Shown one piece after another: positions 16,638 to 26,200 of a stretch of 36,199 nt of DNA. A program made the position numbers and the translations under genes. Source of the DNA: Rufibacter ruber. Lineage in GTDB: Bacteria; Bacteroidota; Bacteroidia; Cytophagales; Hymenobacteraceae. Position 1 is the stretch's first letter. Each line of letters starts with the position of its first letter. The notes under the pieces are model-generated. The model was not told where the DNA came from and made no database searches. It worked only from the letters and a program-made list of their open reading frames with translations. The stretch lies in NCBI RefSeq assembly GCF_001647275.1, contig NZ_LRMM01000057.1, forward strand, positions 1 to 36,199, written 5' to 3'.

Positions 16638-16679
16638 TGCGCAGGTGTGCAATCGTTTGCCCTCACCTGCGCAAAAATT
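16638..16679 (-). promoter_or_regulatory. Operator/promoter of the PL1-CE8 unit with nested palindromes
   Basis: The inner core GCAATCGTTTGC (16649-16660) is the LacI-type operator, read as GCAAACGATTGC on the minus strand. A second, perfect 10-bp inverted repeat, TGCGCAGGTG (16638-16647) and CACCTGCGCA (16664-16673), encloses it almost concentrically. On the minus strand AATTTTTG (16672-16679) is one base from TAnnTTTG. TTTG at 16698-16701 lies 18 bp further upstream as a possible -33, which places the operator just after the likely start point. Confidence 0.65.
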
Positions 16680-16718
16680 CTGTTTTTTGGCTGTTTTCAA
16701 AAACAAGGCCAAAAACAG
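16680..16718. repeat. Interspersed T-rich palindrome, copy 8
   Basis: CTGTTTTTTGGCTGTTTT faces AAAACAAGGCCAAAAACAG. It lies 50 bp 3' of the DUF4861 stop and directly upstream of the PL1 promoter region, so it may also supply a -33 element. Confidence 0.8.
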
Positions 16719-16767
16719 CCAATGATCAAGCAGCAATAGAAATTAATCTTGCTACCTCTACAGGAAA

Positions 16768-18057
16768 CTATTTGCTGATTTTCACCTTCACAGGGTTGGC
16801 CAGCTCTTCTGCCAGCTGCGCCAGGTACTGGTGAAACTGCTCTTCTGTCTTGATCCCGTTTTGCTCCAGCTCCCACGCAGCCAGAAAATAATATTGGGCC
16901 TGCCCGTTGGTGGGTTTTAACAGCACCACATGGTTCAGCGGGTCTTCAGTGATGGAGAGCAGGTCCTGGGGTTTGAACAGCACGGCTATTCCCACATTGT
17001 CTGGGGGAGAGTTTAAGCTTTGCGGCCCATAGGTGGCAATGTAGCCGTATCTTTTGCCCGCCTCCCCTTTAGAGGACACGAATTTAGCGGCTTTGTCTTT
17101 GATGAGTCCGGTGCTGATGTTCTGCGGTTGCCCCCGCTCCAGGCGCATCTGATGGTGCGTGGCTCTGGTGCCGGCATGAATACTCAACTGGGAGTGTACA
17201 TTCAGCTTGAGGCCCGCTACCTGCCAGCCGTAATAGTCAGTGAGGATAGAAGAATAAACAGGTCCGTTTTGCAGGATTCTGGCATAGGTGCTGTCTGTCT
17301 TCTCTACCCGTACCGCTTTGCCCTGGTCAAACATGGCTAATGAGCCAACGCCTAAGGCTTTGCCCACCTTCAGGACATCCATGCCCCACGGCTGTAGGTT
17401 GTGGTAAGAATCATACCCATCTTGCCCTACCTGCTGGAGCACCATGTTTGCTGTTCTTTTGCCAAACACATCTACCCCGTTTCGCCAATCCAGGTAAAAG
17501 CGGTAGCCCACTTTGTCTGACTCCCACCCCGGCCCCTCGTAACGCAGGTAATAAGAATGGTCTGTGAGCTCATCTGGTACGCGCAGGGAGTCTATATTCT
17601 GAAAAGTGCCACCCAGGTATTTCCGGTTCTCCCAGCGGCCTCCTACTTTCTTGGAAAGCTCAGCCTGGGTGCGTTTGGGGTAGTTTCTTTTGTTGCTGCC
17701 TGTAGGGTTGAAGTGGATGGTCAGCTTACGCGTCTCCCCGGCTTTCATGTTCTCCAGCACCAGCGCAACGCCTTTGTTGAAGTGGTCTTTGCCGTTGTAC
17801 TGGCTAGGGATTTCTGTTGGGCCGTCCATGACCACAAAGGCCTCTGGGTTAAATTGGGGGTTGTTTTTGCGAAGCTCCTCCCCGTCTACCAATACCAGGC
17901 TGCTCTCCCGCCCACGGTTCAAAGGATTGGTTACCTGTATTGTAAATGACTTCGGAAATTCTGAAGAGGCGGCAGGTTGGGTAGTGGCACAGCTGGTGCT
18001 AAACAGTAGCAGAAAGGCTGAGACCCCATTTACCCAATTTTTAAAACTTCTATTCAT
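16768..18057 (-). CDS. DUF4861-family lipoprotein, function unknown
   Basis: The start at 18057 gives 429 residues with a clear lipoprotein signal MNRSFKNWVNGVSAFLLLFS ending TSC. The frame extends to 18129 but adds an unlikely hydrophilic leader. I recognise the DUF4861 pattern: an N-terminal beta domain (FTIQVTNPLNR, LVVDGEEL-like) followed by a conserved core with YEGPGWESDKVGYRFYLDWR, NGVDVFGK, QPWGMDVLKVG and a region rich in H, Y and R (THHQMRLERG). These clusters of charged and aromatic residues look like an enzyme active site or a sugar-binding cleft, but I cannot name the reaction. It lies between two PL1 lyase genes, so a role on pectin oligomers is a reasonable inference. It should be treated as an uncharacterised PUL protein. 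Confidence 0.8.
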   Translation of the reverse strand: MNRSFKNWVNGVSAFLLLFSTSCATTQPAASSEFPKSFTIQVTNPLNRGRESSLVLVDGEELRKNNPQFNPEAFVVMDGPTEIPSQYNGKDHFNKGVALVLENMKAGETRKLTIHFNPTGSNKRNYPKRTQAELSKKVGGRWENRKYLGGTFQNIDSLRVPDELTDHSYYLRYEGPGWESDKVGYRFYLDWRNGVDVFGKRTANMVLQQVGQDGYDSYHNLQPWGMDVLKVGKALGVGSLAMFDQGKAVRVEKTDSTYARILQNGPVYSSILTDYYGWQVAGLKLNVHSQLSIHAGTRATHHQMRLERGQPQNISTGLIKDKAAKFVSSKGEAGKRYGYIATYGPQSLNSPPDNVGIAVLFKPQDLLSITEDPLNHVVLLKPTNGQAQYYFLAAWELEQNGIKTEEQFHQYLAQLAEELANPVKVKISK

Positions 18058-18131
18058 GGTACACTTCTGTTGTAAATAAACTCCAGCATTGCTGCTGTGG
18101 TATTTGCCCCATCGCCCATACACCGGCATGA

Positions 18132-18172
18132 CCTGTTTTTGGGCTGTTTTCTCAAATATAGCCTAAAAAAGG
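18132..18172. repeat. Interspersed T-rich palindrome, copy 9
   Basis: CCTGTTTTTGGGCTGTTTT faces AAATATAGCCTAAAAAAGGG, with imperfect pairing. It lies 12 bp 3' of the PL1 stop at 18185. Confidence 0.65.
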
Positions 18173-18184
18173 GAAGGGAACTGG

Positions 18185-19678
18185 TTACTGCTTCTGCCCT
18201 TGGGTGATGGGTTTAACCAGGCTGTTGATATACACCTCTACATTGTCATAGGCAGTGCTCAGGTTTCTTTCATTGGCATTGGCCTTGGCGGGATCTAACT
18301 TATTTGCTCTTTCCCAATCATCTGGCATGCCATCACGGTCAGTGTCTACCGGAGCCGGGGCCGTCTGCAGCGCTGGCCAGCCACCCACATCAGCGTGGCT
18401 GTCAATAATTCCGTTGGTACTGCCTTTGGAGCCCGGAAAACTGAAGGTTGTATTTTTCACATTTTCCAGAATTCGCACGTCCACGGCATCTCTTTTCAAA
18501 GACGCACCCGCCCATGCTAAAACCCGGGTATAAGCATCCTGGGCACTATGGGTTGCCACGTTCTTATTGATAGAATGGGCAACTGCCAATTTCATGGCAT
18601 TTTTTTCTGCCTCTGGAACGGTACCGTAACTCTCATGAAACTGATTGAATACGCCATACGCCCAGTTATCAGCAGTGGCTCTGGTGCTTCCTTCAACGTA
18701 ATTCCCATCAATGAAGAACTTCCCCCAGGTGTCAAACACTTCTGTTCCAACATTCTTGTTTTTGTCAGGAGAGAAGATTCTTTCTTTTTTAGTAGTGGCT
18801 GGCCCTGGTTTATAGTAGTTGCTCACAATATTGATATTCATCGCTTCCCCTCCGTAGGCACTATTGGTGGGCCCCCAATTGTAGATGACGTTGTTGCGCA
18901 CGTCAACCAGATCTGTCAACGCAAATGCTTTGCCAGCCTCTTCTCCAAATCTTGGATTCCGGCTGTCATGGTGGGCAACCAAATTATGGTGAAAAGTAGC
19001 CTTCTTTCCTCCCCAGATGCCGGCATACCCGTGTGCCCCTTTGTCATGCACAGAGTTTTTCAGGCTTTCTGCAATAATGCTCCACTGCAGGGTGAAATTC
19101 TCGTTGGCGTAGAACGATACACACTCATCTGTGGACCAGCTCATGGAACAATGGTCAATGATAATGTTCTTTCTGAATCGCCCACCTACAGCATCTGCTT
19201 CCTGCGCTCCCTCATCACCCATTCTAAACCGCAAAAACCGGATCATCACGTTGTCTGCATTCACAGTAACGGGGAAGCTTTTAAGAGTTATGCCATCACC
19301 GGGAGCCGTTTGTCCTGCAATGGTTACGTTCCCGTTGTTGATTGTGAGGTTAGACTGCAGCTCAATGGTACCAGAAACCTTAAATAAGATGATCCTGGCA
19401 CCAGACAAACTAATGGCTTCCCGTAAACTGCCAGCCCCACTGTCATTCAGGTTGGTCACATACACCACAGCTCCCCCTCTACCTCCCGTCACATCCTTCC
19501 CAAAGCCTTCTGCCCCAGGAAAAGCCAAGGGTGCTTCCACCACAGGCGTTGGGGTTTCAGTTGGTGAAATAGGCTCAGGTTCCTCTTTGGGTTCTCCTTT
19601 GCAGCAGGTAAAGGAAAGATTAACCATAATACCCAAAAGTGTCAAAAATTTACTGACATTGAGGTGTTTGAATTGCAT
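18185..19678 (-). CDS. Pectate lyase (PL1) lipoprotein
   Basis: Third PL1, 497 residues. The signal MQFKHLNVSKFLTLLGIMVN then LSFTCC gives an anchored Cys at 25 or 26. KGEPKEEPEP follows; such an acidic stretch just after the Cys resembles the surface-export signal of Bacteroidota lipoproteins, so cell-surface exposure is inferred. A P/T-rich linker (about 30-50) leads into LAFPGAEGFG. Motifs IIIDHC (D175), SWSTDE and DSRNPRF (R240, R243) are intact, and the D-rich DTDRDGMPDDWE loop is kept near the end. It is the first enzyme gene after the binding and transport genes, 61 bp downstream of the DUF5123 gene. Its GC content is between that of the AT-rich susCD block and the other enzyme genes. 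Confidence 0.93.
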   Translation of the reverse strand: MQFKHLNVSKFLTLLGIMVNLSFTCCKGEPKEEPEPISPTETPTPVVEAPLAFPGAEGFGKDVTGGRGGAVVYVTNLNDSGAGSLREAISLSGARIILFKVSGTIELQSNLTINNGNVTIAGQTAPGDGITLKSFPVTVNADNVMIRFLRFRMGDEGAQEADAVGGRFRKNIIIDHCSMSWSTDECVSFYANENFTLQWSIIAESLKNSVHDKGAHGYAGIWGGKKATFHHNLVAHHDSRNPRFGEEAGKAFALTDLVDVRNNVIYNWGPTNSAYGGEAMNINIVSNYYKPGPATTKKERIFSPDKNKNVGTEVFDTWGKFFIDGNYVEGSTRATADNWAYGVFNQFHESYGTVPEAEKNAMKLAVAHSINKNVATHSAQDAYTRVLAWAGASLKRDAVDVRILENVKNTTFSFPGSKGSTNGIIDSHADVGGWPALQTAPAPVDTDRDGMPDDWERANKLDPAKANANERNLSTAYDNVEVYINSLVKPITQGQKQ

Positions 19679-19739
19679 ATGTCAGAAAGAAATTACCAGG
19701 TGCAGGAAATGTTCCCCACACCTAGTGCTTATCTTAAAT

Positions 19740-21353
19740 TTATCTCCATCTAGGATCACCAGCCGTTACATTGGTAGGCATTCCGGGGAAGTTGGCATCT
19801 TTAATTTTAAAATTCCCATTCTTAGGATCCTGCCACAAAGCCAGAGAGGTACCGCTGTAGGCTTTTATTCCGGGAATTGGAAACGCCCCAGTGGCAGCAA
19901 GAACATAGTCAGACGTAGTGTAGCTGTTATTTGCTTCTACTGCAGTACTAGTTCCAACTCTGACCCCCCTTACAGATTGGTTACCCGCTTTCCCTATTCC
20001 TAAAATTGTATTATTAATTTTAACACCCTGAGACACATTATTGCTTCCTGTAGTGGAGTAGTCAACCAGGTAGTTGTTCGCTAGTGGAGACTCATTAACT
20101 GTTACATTCTCAAATAAAACTGACGTTGAATTGTTTCTGCTTACAACTATCTTCTCAGCCTTATAAATAGTGGTGTTTTTTATTACTATGTTCTGCGCCT
20201 GGCTAGTGGCAACATCAACGTTTATTACACCATAGCTACCAAGGCTGTCAACTATACTATTGTTCATAGTAAAATTTGTTATGACAGTAGGAGCAGATTG
20301 TAATCTAACTATGCCCCTGAATTTGCCAGCTCTCACATTTTCAAAGGTCATTGTACCAATAGTAGAGGTTTTGTTTATATTAAACACATACTTTGCAGTA
20401 GCATCACTCCCTGTCAGTACTACATCTCTGAAAATTATATAATCAATATTACTTCCCTCAGCAATAGCAAAGTTGCTAGTAAAATAAACAGAAGCTAAAT
20501 TGGGTTCTGTCAAATCTGTGCCACTAGTGATGGTGACAGATTTGTTAAGCAATGTTTCTGCAGAAATATTATACGTTTGACCTCTCTTAAGAATAATTGT
20601 ACTACCATTAGGTATTTGAGTAATGGTATCTTGTAATACAGATGGTCTACCTGTGATTCCTCTTAGATCAACAATGTTTCCGGAAAGTGGTTCTTTGGTT
20701 TGGAAAGTGGTTACACCATTTGATTTAGTTCCTGCAAATATCTCAGCTCTGTAATTTGCACCTGAGGTTAAACCATCTACTATCAAAAAACCAGAGGTAA
20801 GATCTGATGGAGAGAGAGTAATTTCTCTTGCCGTTCCGCCTGTTGGCGTTACTACTACCCTGGTGGTATTTGGTCTTGCAATAAAACGAAGCCGTACAGA
20901 TCTATCTGTAATATCTTCTGATTTCACAGGAACATCAGTAAATAATTGAATACCCCTAATAGAAAACCCGTTACTTGTTAACCATTTAGACTCTGGCGTA
21001 TCTCCCTTCGCGTTTGTCTTGATACGGGCAAACAACTTCTGTTTAATCGGGATATTATCATCTGTTAGTGTGATGGCCGCAGTATCAGCAACTGCAGAAT
21101 AGATGACAGGTGTTGCAAATAAAGTATCTGCAGCTACTTCAACCGTGTAAGTAACACTTCCTGGCACAGTATTAGGCGGGGTTTTCCATGTTAGCTTTAC
21201 AGAAGTTTCACCACTAGAGGAAGCTATTTGTCCTGCAGGCATAAACAAGCGAGAGGGAGTTAATTTTTCCTCCTCTTCATTACAGGAAACCAAGCTTAGC
21301 AGGAACAATACTGGATAAAATAACAACAAAAACTTTGAATACTTCTTTTTCAT
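19740..21353 (-). CDS. SusE-position surface lipoprotein, fibronectin-III plus DUF4957/DUF5123-like beta-helix
   Basis: 537 residues with lipoprotein signal MKKKYSKFLLLFYPVLFLLS then LVSC (Cys24). The next residues NEEEEK resemble a surface-export signal, so the protein is probably on the outside of the outer membrane. Residues about 40-130 look like a fibronectin-III domain (ETSVKLTWKTPPNT, YTVEVAADTLF), and about 135-215 may be a second one. From about 225 a repetitive, N/T/V-rich right-handed beta-helix follows and ends GDPRWR, as in DUF4957/DUF5123 proteins of pectin PULs. No PL or GH catalytic motif is seen, so glycan binding in the SusE/F manner is the likeliest role; a lyase activity cannot be excluded. 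It lies 30 bp after susD in the AT-rich block. Confidence 0.8.
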   Translation of the reverse strand: MKKKYSKFLLLFYPVLFLLSLVSCNEEEEKLTPSRLFMPAGQIASSSGETSVKLTWKTPPNTVPGSVTYTVEVAADTLFATPVIYSAVADTAAITLTDDNIPIKQKLFARIKTNAKGDTPESKWLTSNGFSIRGIQLFTDVPVKSEDITDRSVRLRFIARPNTTRVVVTPTGGTAREITLSPSDLTSGFLIVDGLTSGANYRAEIFAGTKSNGVTTFQTKEPLSGNIVDLRGITGRPSVLQDTITQIPNGSTIILKRGQTYNISAETLLNKSVTITSGTDLTEPNLASVYFTSNFAIAEGSNIDYIIFRDVVLTGSDATAKYVFNINKTSTIGTMTFENVRAGKFRGIVRLQSAPTVITNFTMNNSIVDSLGSYGVINVDVATSQAQNIVIKNTTIYKAEKIVVSRNNSTSVLFENVTVNESPLANNYLVDYSTTGSNNVSQGVKINNTILGIGKAGNQSVRGVRVGTSTAVEANNSYTTSDYVLAATGAFPIPGIKAYSGTSLALWQDPKNGNFKIKDANFPGMPTNVTAGDPRWR

Positions 21354-21383
21354 GTCTTTAACTTTTAATAATCAACATCTTGA

Positions 21384-23258
21384 TTAATAGCCATAATCTT
21401 GGGTAAGCCTGAAATTAGCGTTCAAAGCACCGGTGGGTATTGGGAAAAGCTCTGACTTATTTGCAGTAAATTGGCTTGCGAATGCTCTATCTGGTCCAGA
21501 AATGTGCAGATCTGTAATTGCAGCTCTCCAATTTACTTTCTCATACCCTGACCCCTCTGGAGCAGTAGCAGTTGGTGCAGGTTGGTACATGACCTGATTC
21601 ACATTTCCAGATATAGGCGCTCCATTTGTTCCTATTCCTGCTAATAATTGAAAGCTGAGGGCCTCTTCATGGGCTGTTACATTTCTTCCTAGCAGTTGAT
21701 TAGGCTTAAAGAAAACATGTTGTGGAACATTAGCATAACGACCACTGCCTTCTTTCATAGCAAGCATCTTTGCTCTTGTCTCTATAATTGTGGATTCTAA
21801 TAAATTCCAACGGATTAGATCATATTTACGAATGCCTTCACCTCCAAACTCTAAAAGCCTCTCTTTCACAATCGCTTTAAAAAATACGGGTTTAGTTGTA
21901 GGAGTAGTACCCATTCTATTTTCCCATTGATCAAAAAAAGCACGTTTTCTAACTTCTTCAAATGCAGCAATAGCTTCTAAAGTAGGTCCACTCAACTCGT
22001 TCTCTGCCTCAGCAAACATCAATAAGACATCTGCATATCTAATAAGTGGCCAGTTAATACCTAGTGTTTGAATTAAACCGTTAAAATTTGTCCAATATTT
22101 TCTAAACTTGCCCTCTCTCATTAATAGTGGAGTGGTGAGTGTCTTATTATTATTTGCCTCAACAGCAAAATAAGCTAACGTTACATCTCTTCTAGAATCC
22201 CCTATGGAATCAAACTCATAGAAATAAGTAGGAACAGCTTCAATCAATCCATTTGCCTGACCATAATTAGGATTTGCTTGATTAATTCTTGGCCCATTGG
22301 CATAACCCAACTTTGTATCAGTCTGTGTACCTCCGCCGTAGGCTCCTACTTCCCAAATCAATTCTCTATTAGCCCCAGCAGATCTTGAGCTGCCATGTAG
22401 CGCTCTAAACACATCTTCATAAACTGGACTTAAGCCATTCTCATTCTTCAAAATAATATCACGACATTCTTTTCTAGCAATTGCATAGAAGTCTTGATAA
22501 TTACTTCTGCGTTCCATCTTTTTTGTATCTCTCCTAAGAGAGTACCCTCCTCTTGCCAAAGCAATTCTTGCTCGTAAAGCCTTAACAGCGGCTTTGCTTA
22601 CTCTGGTAGACGGCTCACCAGTTTCTGAACGCCAAGGAACTAAATCTGCAGCCTGAGCCAAATCAGCCAATAACTGATCATATATTTCATCCTGATTTGT
22701 TTTAGTGATATAAAGATCAGGAATATCAGAAGAAGGCTGGAATTGAGCTGGAACATCTCCCCAGTTGCGTACAAGCTCATAATAAAACTGAGCTCTCAAG
22801 GTCAATGCTTCCCCTAAAAACTTTCGCATTTTAGCTTGTTCACTTGCTGTACCACTTGTATAAAGAGGTGATAAGGGAATATTTTTTATACAAATATTTG
22901 CTCTCTCAATACCAGCATATAATTGATTAAAAGGACGCTCTAATTCAGTATTGCCTGGTGAAACACCATAGTGGGCAATTCCTTGTCTTCCTTGTGTATT
23001 TTGATCCCCACTAATTCTAAAATCATCTGCTGCATTAGGAAAAATGATAGAAATCCTATTGCCATACCCATGATCTCCTGGAAGCTGGTTATATACACCA
23101 ACCAAAGCAGATTCTGTATTAGAAATACTCGCAAAGATTGCATCCTGCGTTAATGTAGAATCATTCTCAATTGTAAGAAACTCTTCACAACCTGATAATG
23201 TTAATACTCCCCCAATTGTAGTTGCAAGAAGTAGAGACTTAATATATTTAGTATTCAT
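21384..23258 (-). CDS. susD: SusD/RagB-family pectin-oligomer binding lipoprotein
   Basis: Outer-membrane surface lipoprotein that caps the SusC channel and binds oligosaccharide. 624 residues; lipoprotein signal ends TLSGC (Cys24), then EEFLTIEND. The family pattern is seen in the N-terminal TPR-like helices (GVYNQLPGDHGYGNR, LRAQFYYELVRNWGDVP, KAAVKALRARIALARGGYS) and in the C-terminal LIRYADVLLMFAEAENEL and RLLEFGGEGIRKYDLIRWN. It ends with FRLTQDYGY, typical of the family. It starts 18 bp after susC, so the two are one transcript. The symbol is by homology to the family; the ligand is inferred to be homogalacturonan or rhamnogalacturonan oligomers from the enzymes around it. GC is about 35-42% in the lines I counted. 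Confidence 0.95.
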   Translation of the reverse strand: MNTKYIKSLLLATTIGGVLTLSGCEEFLTIENDSTLTQDAIFASISNTESALVGVYNQLPGDHGYGNRISIIFPNAADDFRISGDQNTQGRQGIAHYGVSPGNTELERPFNQLYAGIERANICIKNIPLSPLYTSGTASEQAKMRKFLGEALTLRAQFYYELVRNWGDVPAQFQPSSDIPDLYITKTNQDEIYDQLLADLAQAADLVPWRSETGEPSTRVSKAAVKALRARIALARGGYSLRRDTKKMERRSNYQDFYAIARKECRDIILKNENGLSPVYEDVFRALHGSSRSAGANRELIWEVGAYGGGTQTDTKLGYANGPRINQANPNYGQANGLIEAVPTYFYEFDSIGDSRRDVTLAYFAVEANNNKTLTTPLLMREGKFRKYWTNFNGLIQTLGINWPLIRYADVLLMFAEAENELSGPTLEAIAAFEEVRKRAFFDQWENRMGTTPTTKPVFFKAIVKERLLEFGGEGIRKYDLIRWNLLESTIIETRAKMLAMKEGSGRYANVPQHVFFKPNQLLGRNVTAHEEALSFQLLAGIGTNGAPISGNVNQVMYQPAPTATAPEGSGYEKVNWRAAITDLHISGPDRAFASQFTANKSELFPIPTGALNANFRLTQDYGY

Positions 23259-23276
23259 GGCTCTGTTTAAATATTT

Positions 23277-26200
23277 TTAAAAAGTAACATTCACCCCACC
23301 TAAGACATAACGGCTCCTAGGATAAGCTGCATGATCTACACCTGGTGTCAATCCAGTTCTTCTTCTCGTATTTGCTTCAGGGTCATAACCTGAATATCCT
23401 GTTATGGTAGCCAAGTTATTAACTGTTGCATACACTCTAAATTTAGAAATAACTCTAGTCCTCTTTAATAGTGACTCTGGCAATGAATATCCTAAGGTCA
23501 AATTTGATATTCTTAAATAGGATCCGTCTTCAATTGCGAATGAATGCAGAAAGTAATTACCTCTTACCGGTGTCCAATACTTAGCATCTTTATTCATTTC
23601 AGCTAATTGCTCTGGATTTGTAACTAACAGACCATTATTATCATACCAATTCCAGCGGTCACGCATAAAAGACAGCATATTATTATCCCTTGTTTCATAC
23701 AGTGTAGTAAACTCCAACTTATTGGCATTATATACTTTTGCTCCGTATGAGAAATTAAGGAATATACTCAAATCAAAACCTTTATAGGTTAATTGTTGAT
23801 TTAATCCACCGAAAAACTTAGGTTGGTTATTTCCTAAAACAGTTCTATCATCTGCTCCTACCATTGAAGTACCATTATCAGGGGTTAAATCTTTTAATTT
23901 AAGATCACCTGGCTGTGGTGCTCTATTACCTAAAGCTATTTCCCTACTATTAGCTATACCGTCTTTCAACACATATGTCCAAGAGTTAGAAGCTGCATTG
24001 TAAGTAGAATTAAAATCTTCAAGTTTATAGTAACCATCAGTTACATAACCATAAAACTGCCCCACAGGGCCACCAACTTGAACTAAGAAATCATTGTATG
24101 TGACAGATTGTGTTGGCAACCATCCAGAAGGGAAAGGATATGATTTCAAAGGTTGTCCAGAAGGATCAATTCCTAGGCTCATAATTCTGTTCTTCTGATG
24201 TGTAATATTGAAATTTGCTGTCCAGGTAAAATCGCCTTTATCCATTACTACTCCATCTAACTGAAGCTCTACCCCTCTATTGCGGGTTTCACCTACGTTC
24301 TGAAGCTGGCGGGTATAACCACTAGTTGGTGGTATTTGCGCTTCAATCAAAAGGTCATTTGTCGTATTCTCATAAACATCAATGCTGGCATTCAACCTGC
24401 TATTCCACAAGGACATATCTACCCCTAAATTTTTTGACATAGTTGTTTCCCAGACCAAAGCTCTGTTTGCCAAAATTGGCGCATAATAACCTGGAGTAAC
24501 AGATTCACTAAATGCATACCCATAGTCAGCACTAGCACTGAAATTAGATCTCCACTGATCTGGATCTATACGGTTATTACCAACTGCTCCATATCCAAAC
24601 CTTAGTTTGAGATCATTTAACCAGCTTTTGGTATTAGCCATAAAGCTTTCCTCTCCAACATGCCAAGCCAATGAAACAGTTGGGAAATAACCCACCTTGT
24701 TTTCAGGAGCAAACAACGAAGAAGCATCACGTCTTAGAGCAAAATTTAATCTGTATTTTTCTCTAAAATTATAACCAACAGAACTAAACAAAGAGAAAAG
24801 AGCTTCTCCAGTTATAAATGTTGTAGCAGGTGATTGAATAGCATTTGCGGGAGGTGTAGCTTTGTCAATACCTGCAAAGGCTTGCTCAGGAGTAATGTCA
24901 ACTGGCAGCCATCTCACTGCTACGCCATAATCCTCCCTATTCCTTTTCCAGGTTTCCTGCCCTACTAATACATTTATTTTGTGATCTTCTCCAAAAGAAG
25001 CACGGTAATTCAAGGTATTTGAGTTCGTGTAAGTTAGCGCCTTTCTATCTGTCAAGTTTACTATGGGTTGACCATTTTCTCTTAATGCAGATGAGGTGGC
25101 AGGGCCAAAGAACTCATTTACTCTTCTTTCACCTGAGGTAACCCCAAATACACTTTTAAAAGTTAAATTCTTGATTAGATCTAAACTAAAATAGCCATTT
25201 AAGATAATGTCATTACGCTTATCATACCGTAATTCTTGTCTTGCTAAAAGAACAGGGCTGATCAAGTTAGAAAACTCATAATCTATTGGATCAAATTCAT
25301 TAACCTGATCTTCAAATCCTGGAGCGACAAAAGGTCTGAATCTCACAGCATTTCTCAACCGGCTAAACCCTACATTACCTGTAGACGACGAACCAGTACC
25401 CTCAATTTCTTGACGGCTATAGCGGGTAGTAAAACCAATCTTAAATCTATCGTTAACTTTATGGTCAAACTTAAGGGAGGCAAGTGTACGAACATTGCCA
25501 GAATTAATCATAATACCTTCTTCATCAACATGATTAAGTGTGATATTAAAGGAAGTTGTTTTACTTCCCCCAGTCACACCTAAAATGTGATTTTGGCTAA
25601 CAGCAGCTCTACCAAAAACTTCTTCCTGCCAATCAGTTTTAGGCATACTGCGATATATATCTAAATCCTCAAAGCGACCATAGCGATCCCGAAAGCTCTC
25701 CCGTGATCGCTCATCTCTATTATAGTTATATACTTGATACTGATATAAGGCAAAATCATAAGGATCCATTACATCTAGCTTCTTAACTATTTGCCTTACA
25801 CCTACAAATCCATTATAAGTAACCTGGGTGGGCATATCTCGGCCACCTTTGGTAGTGATTACAATTACCCCGTTAGATCCCCTCGCTCCATAAATAGCAG
25901 TTGACGCGGCGTCTTTTAACACATCAACAGATTGAATTTCTTGAGGAGAAAGAAAGTTCAGAGCGTTCTCTACCTGAATACCATCTACGATATACAATGG
26001 CTCGTTACTCTGAGTAATAGAATTACCACCTCTTACCCGTATGGTCACTTCAGCTCCTGGCTGCCCTTCAGAAGAAGTAACCTGAACGCCAGCCAACCTT
26101 CCTGCTAAGGCGTCTGCTGCTGTGCTCACTGGTATATCCTGCAATTGCTTGGCATTCACCGAAGACACCGAACTGGTTAATTCCTTCCTAGTTACTGTCT

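Noticed and set aside
18548-20003. Overlapping plus-strand frames of about 280-290 residues opposite the PL1 and DUF5123 genes
   Set aside because: They are the complementary strand of well-supported genes; no domain is recognised.
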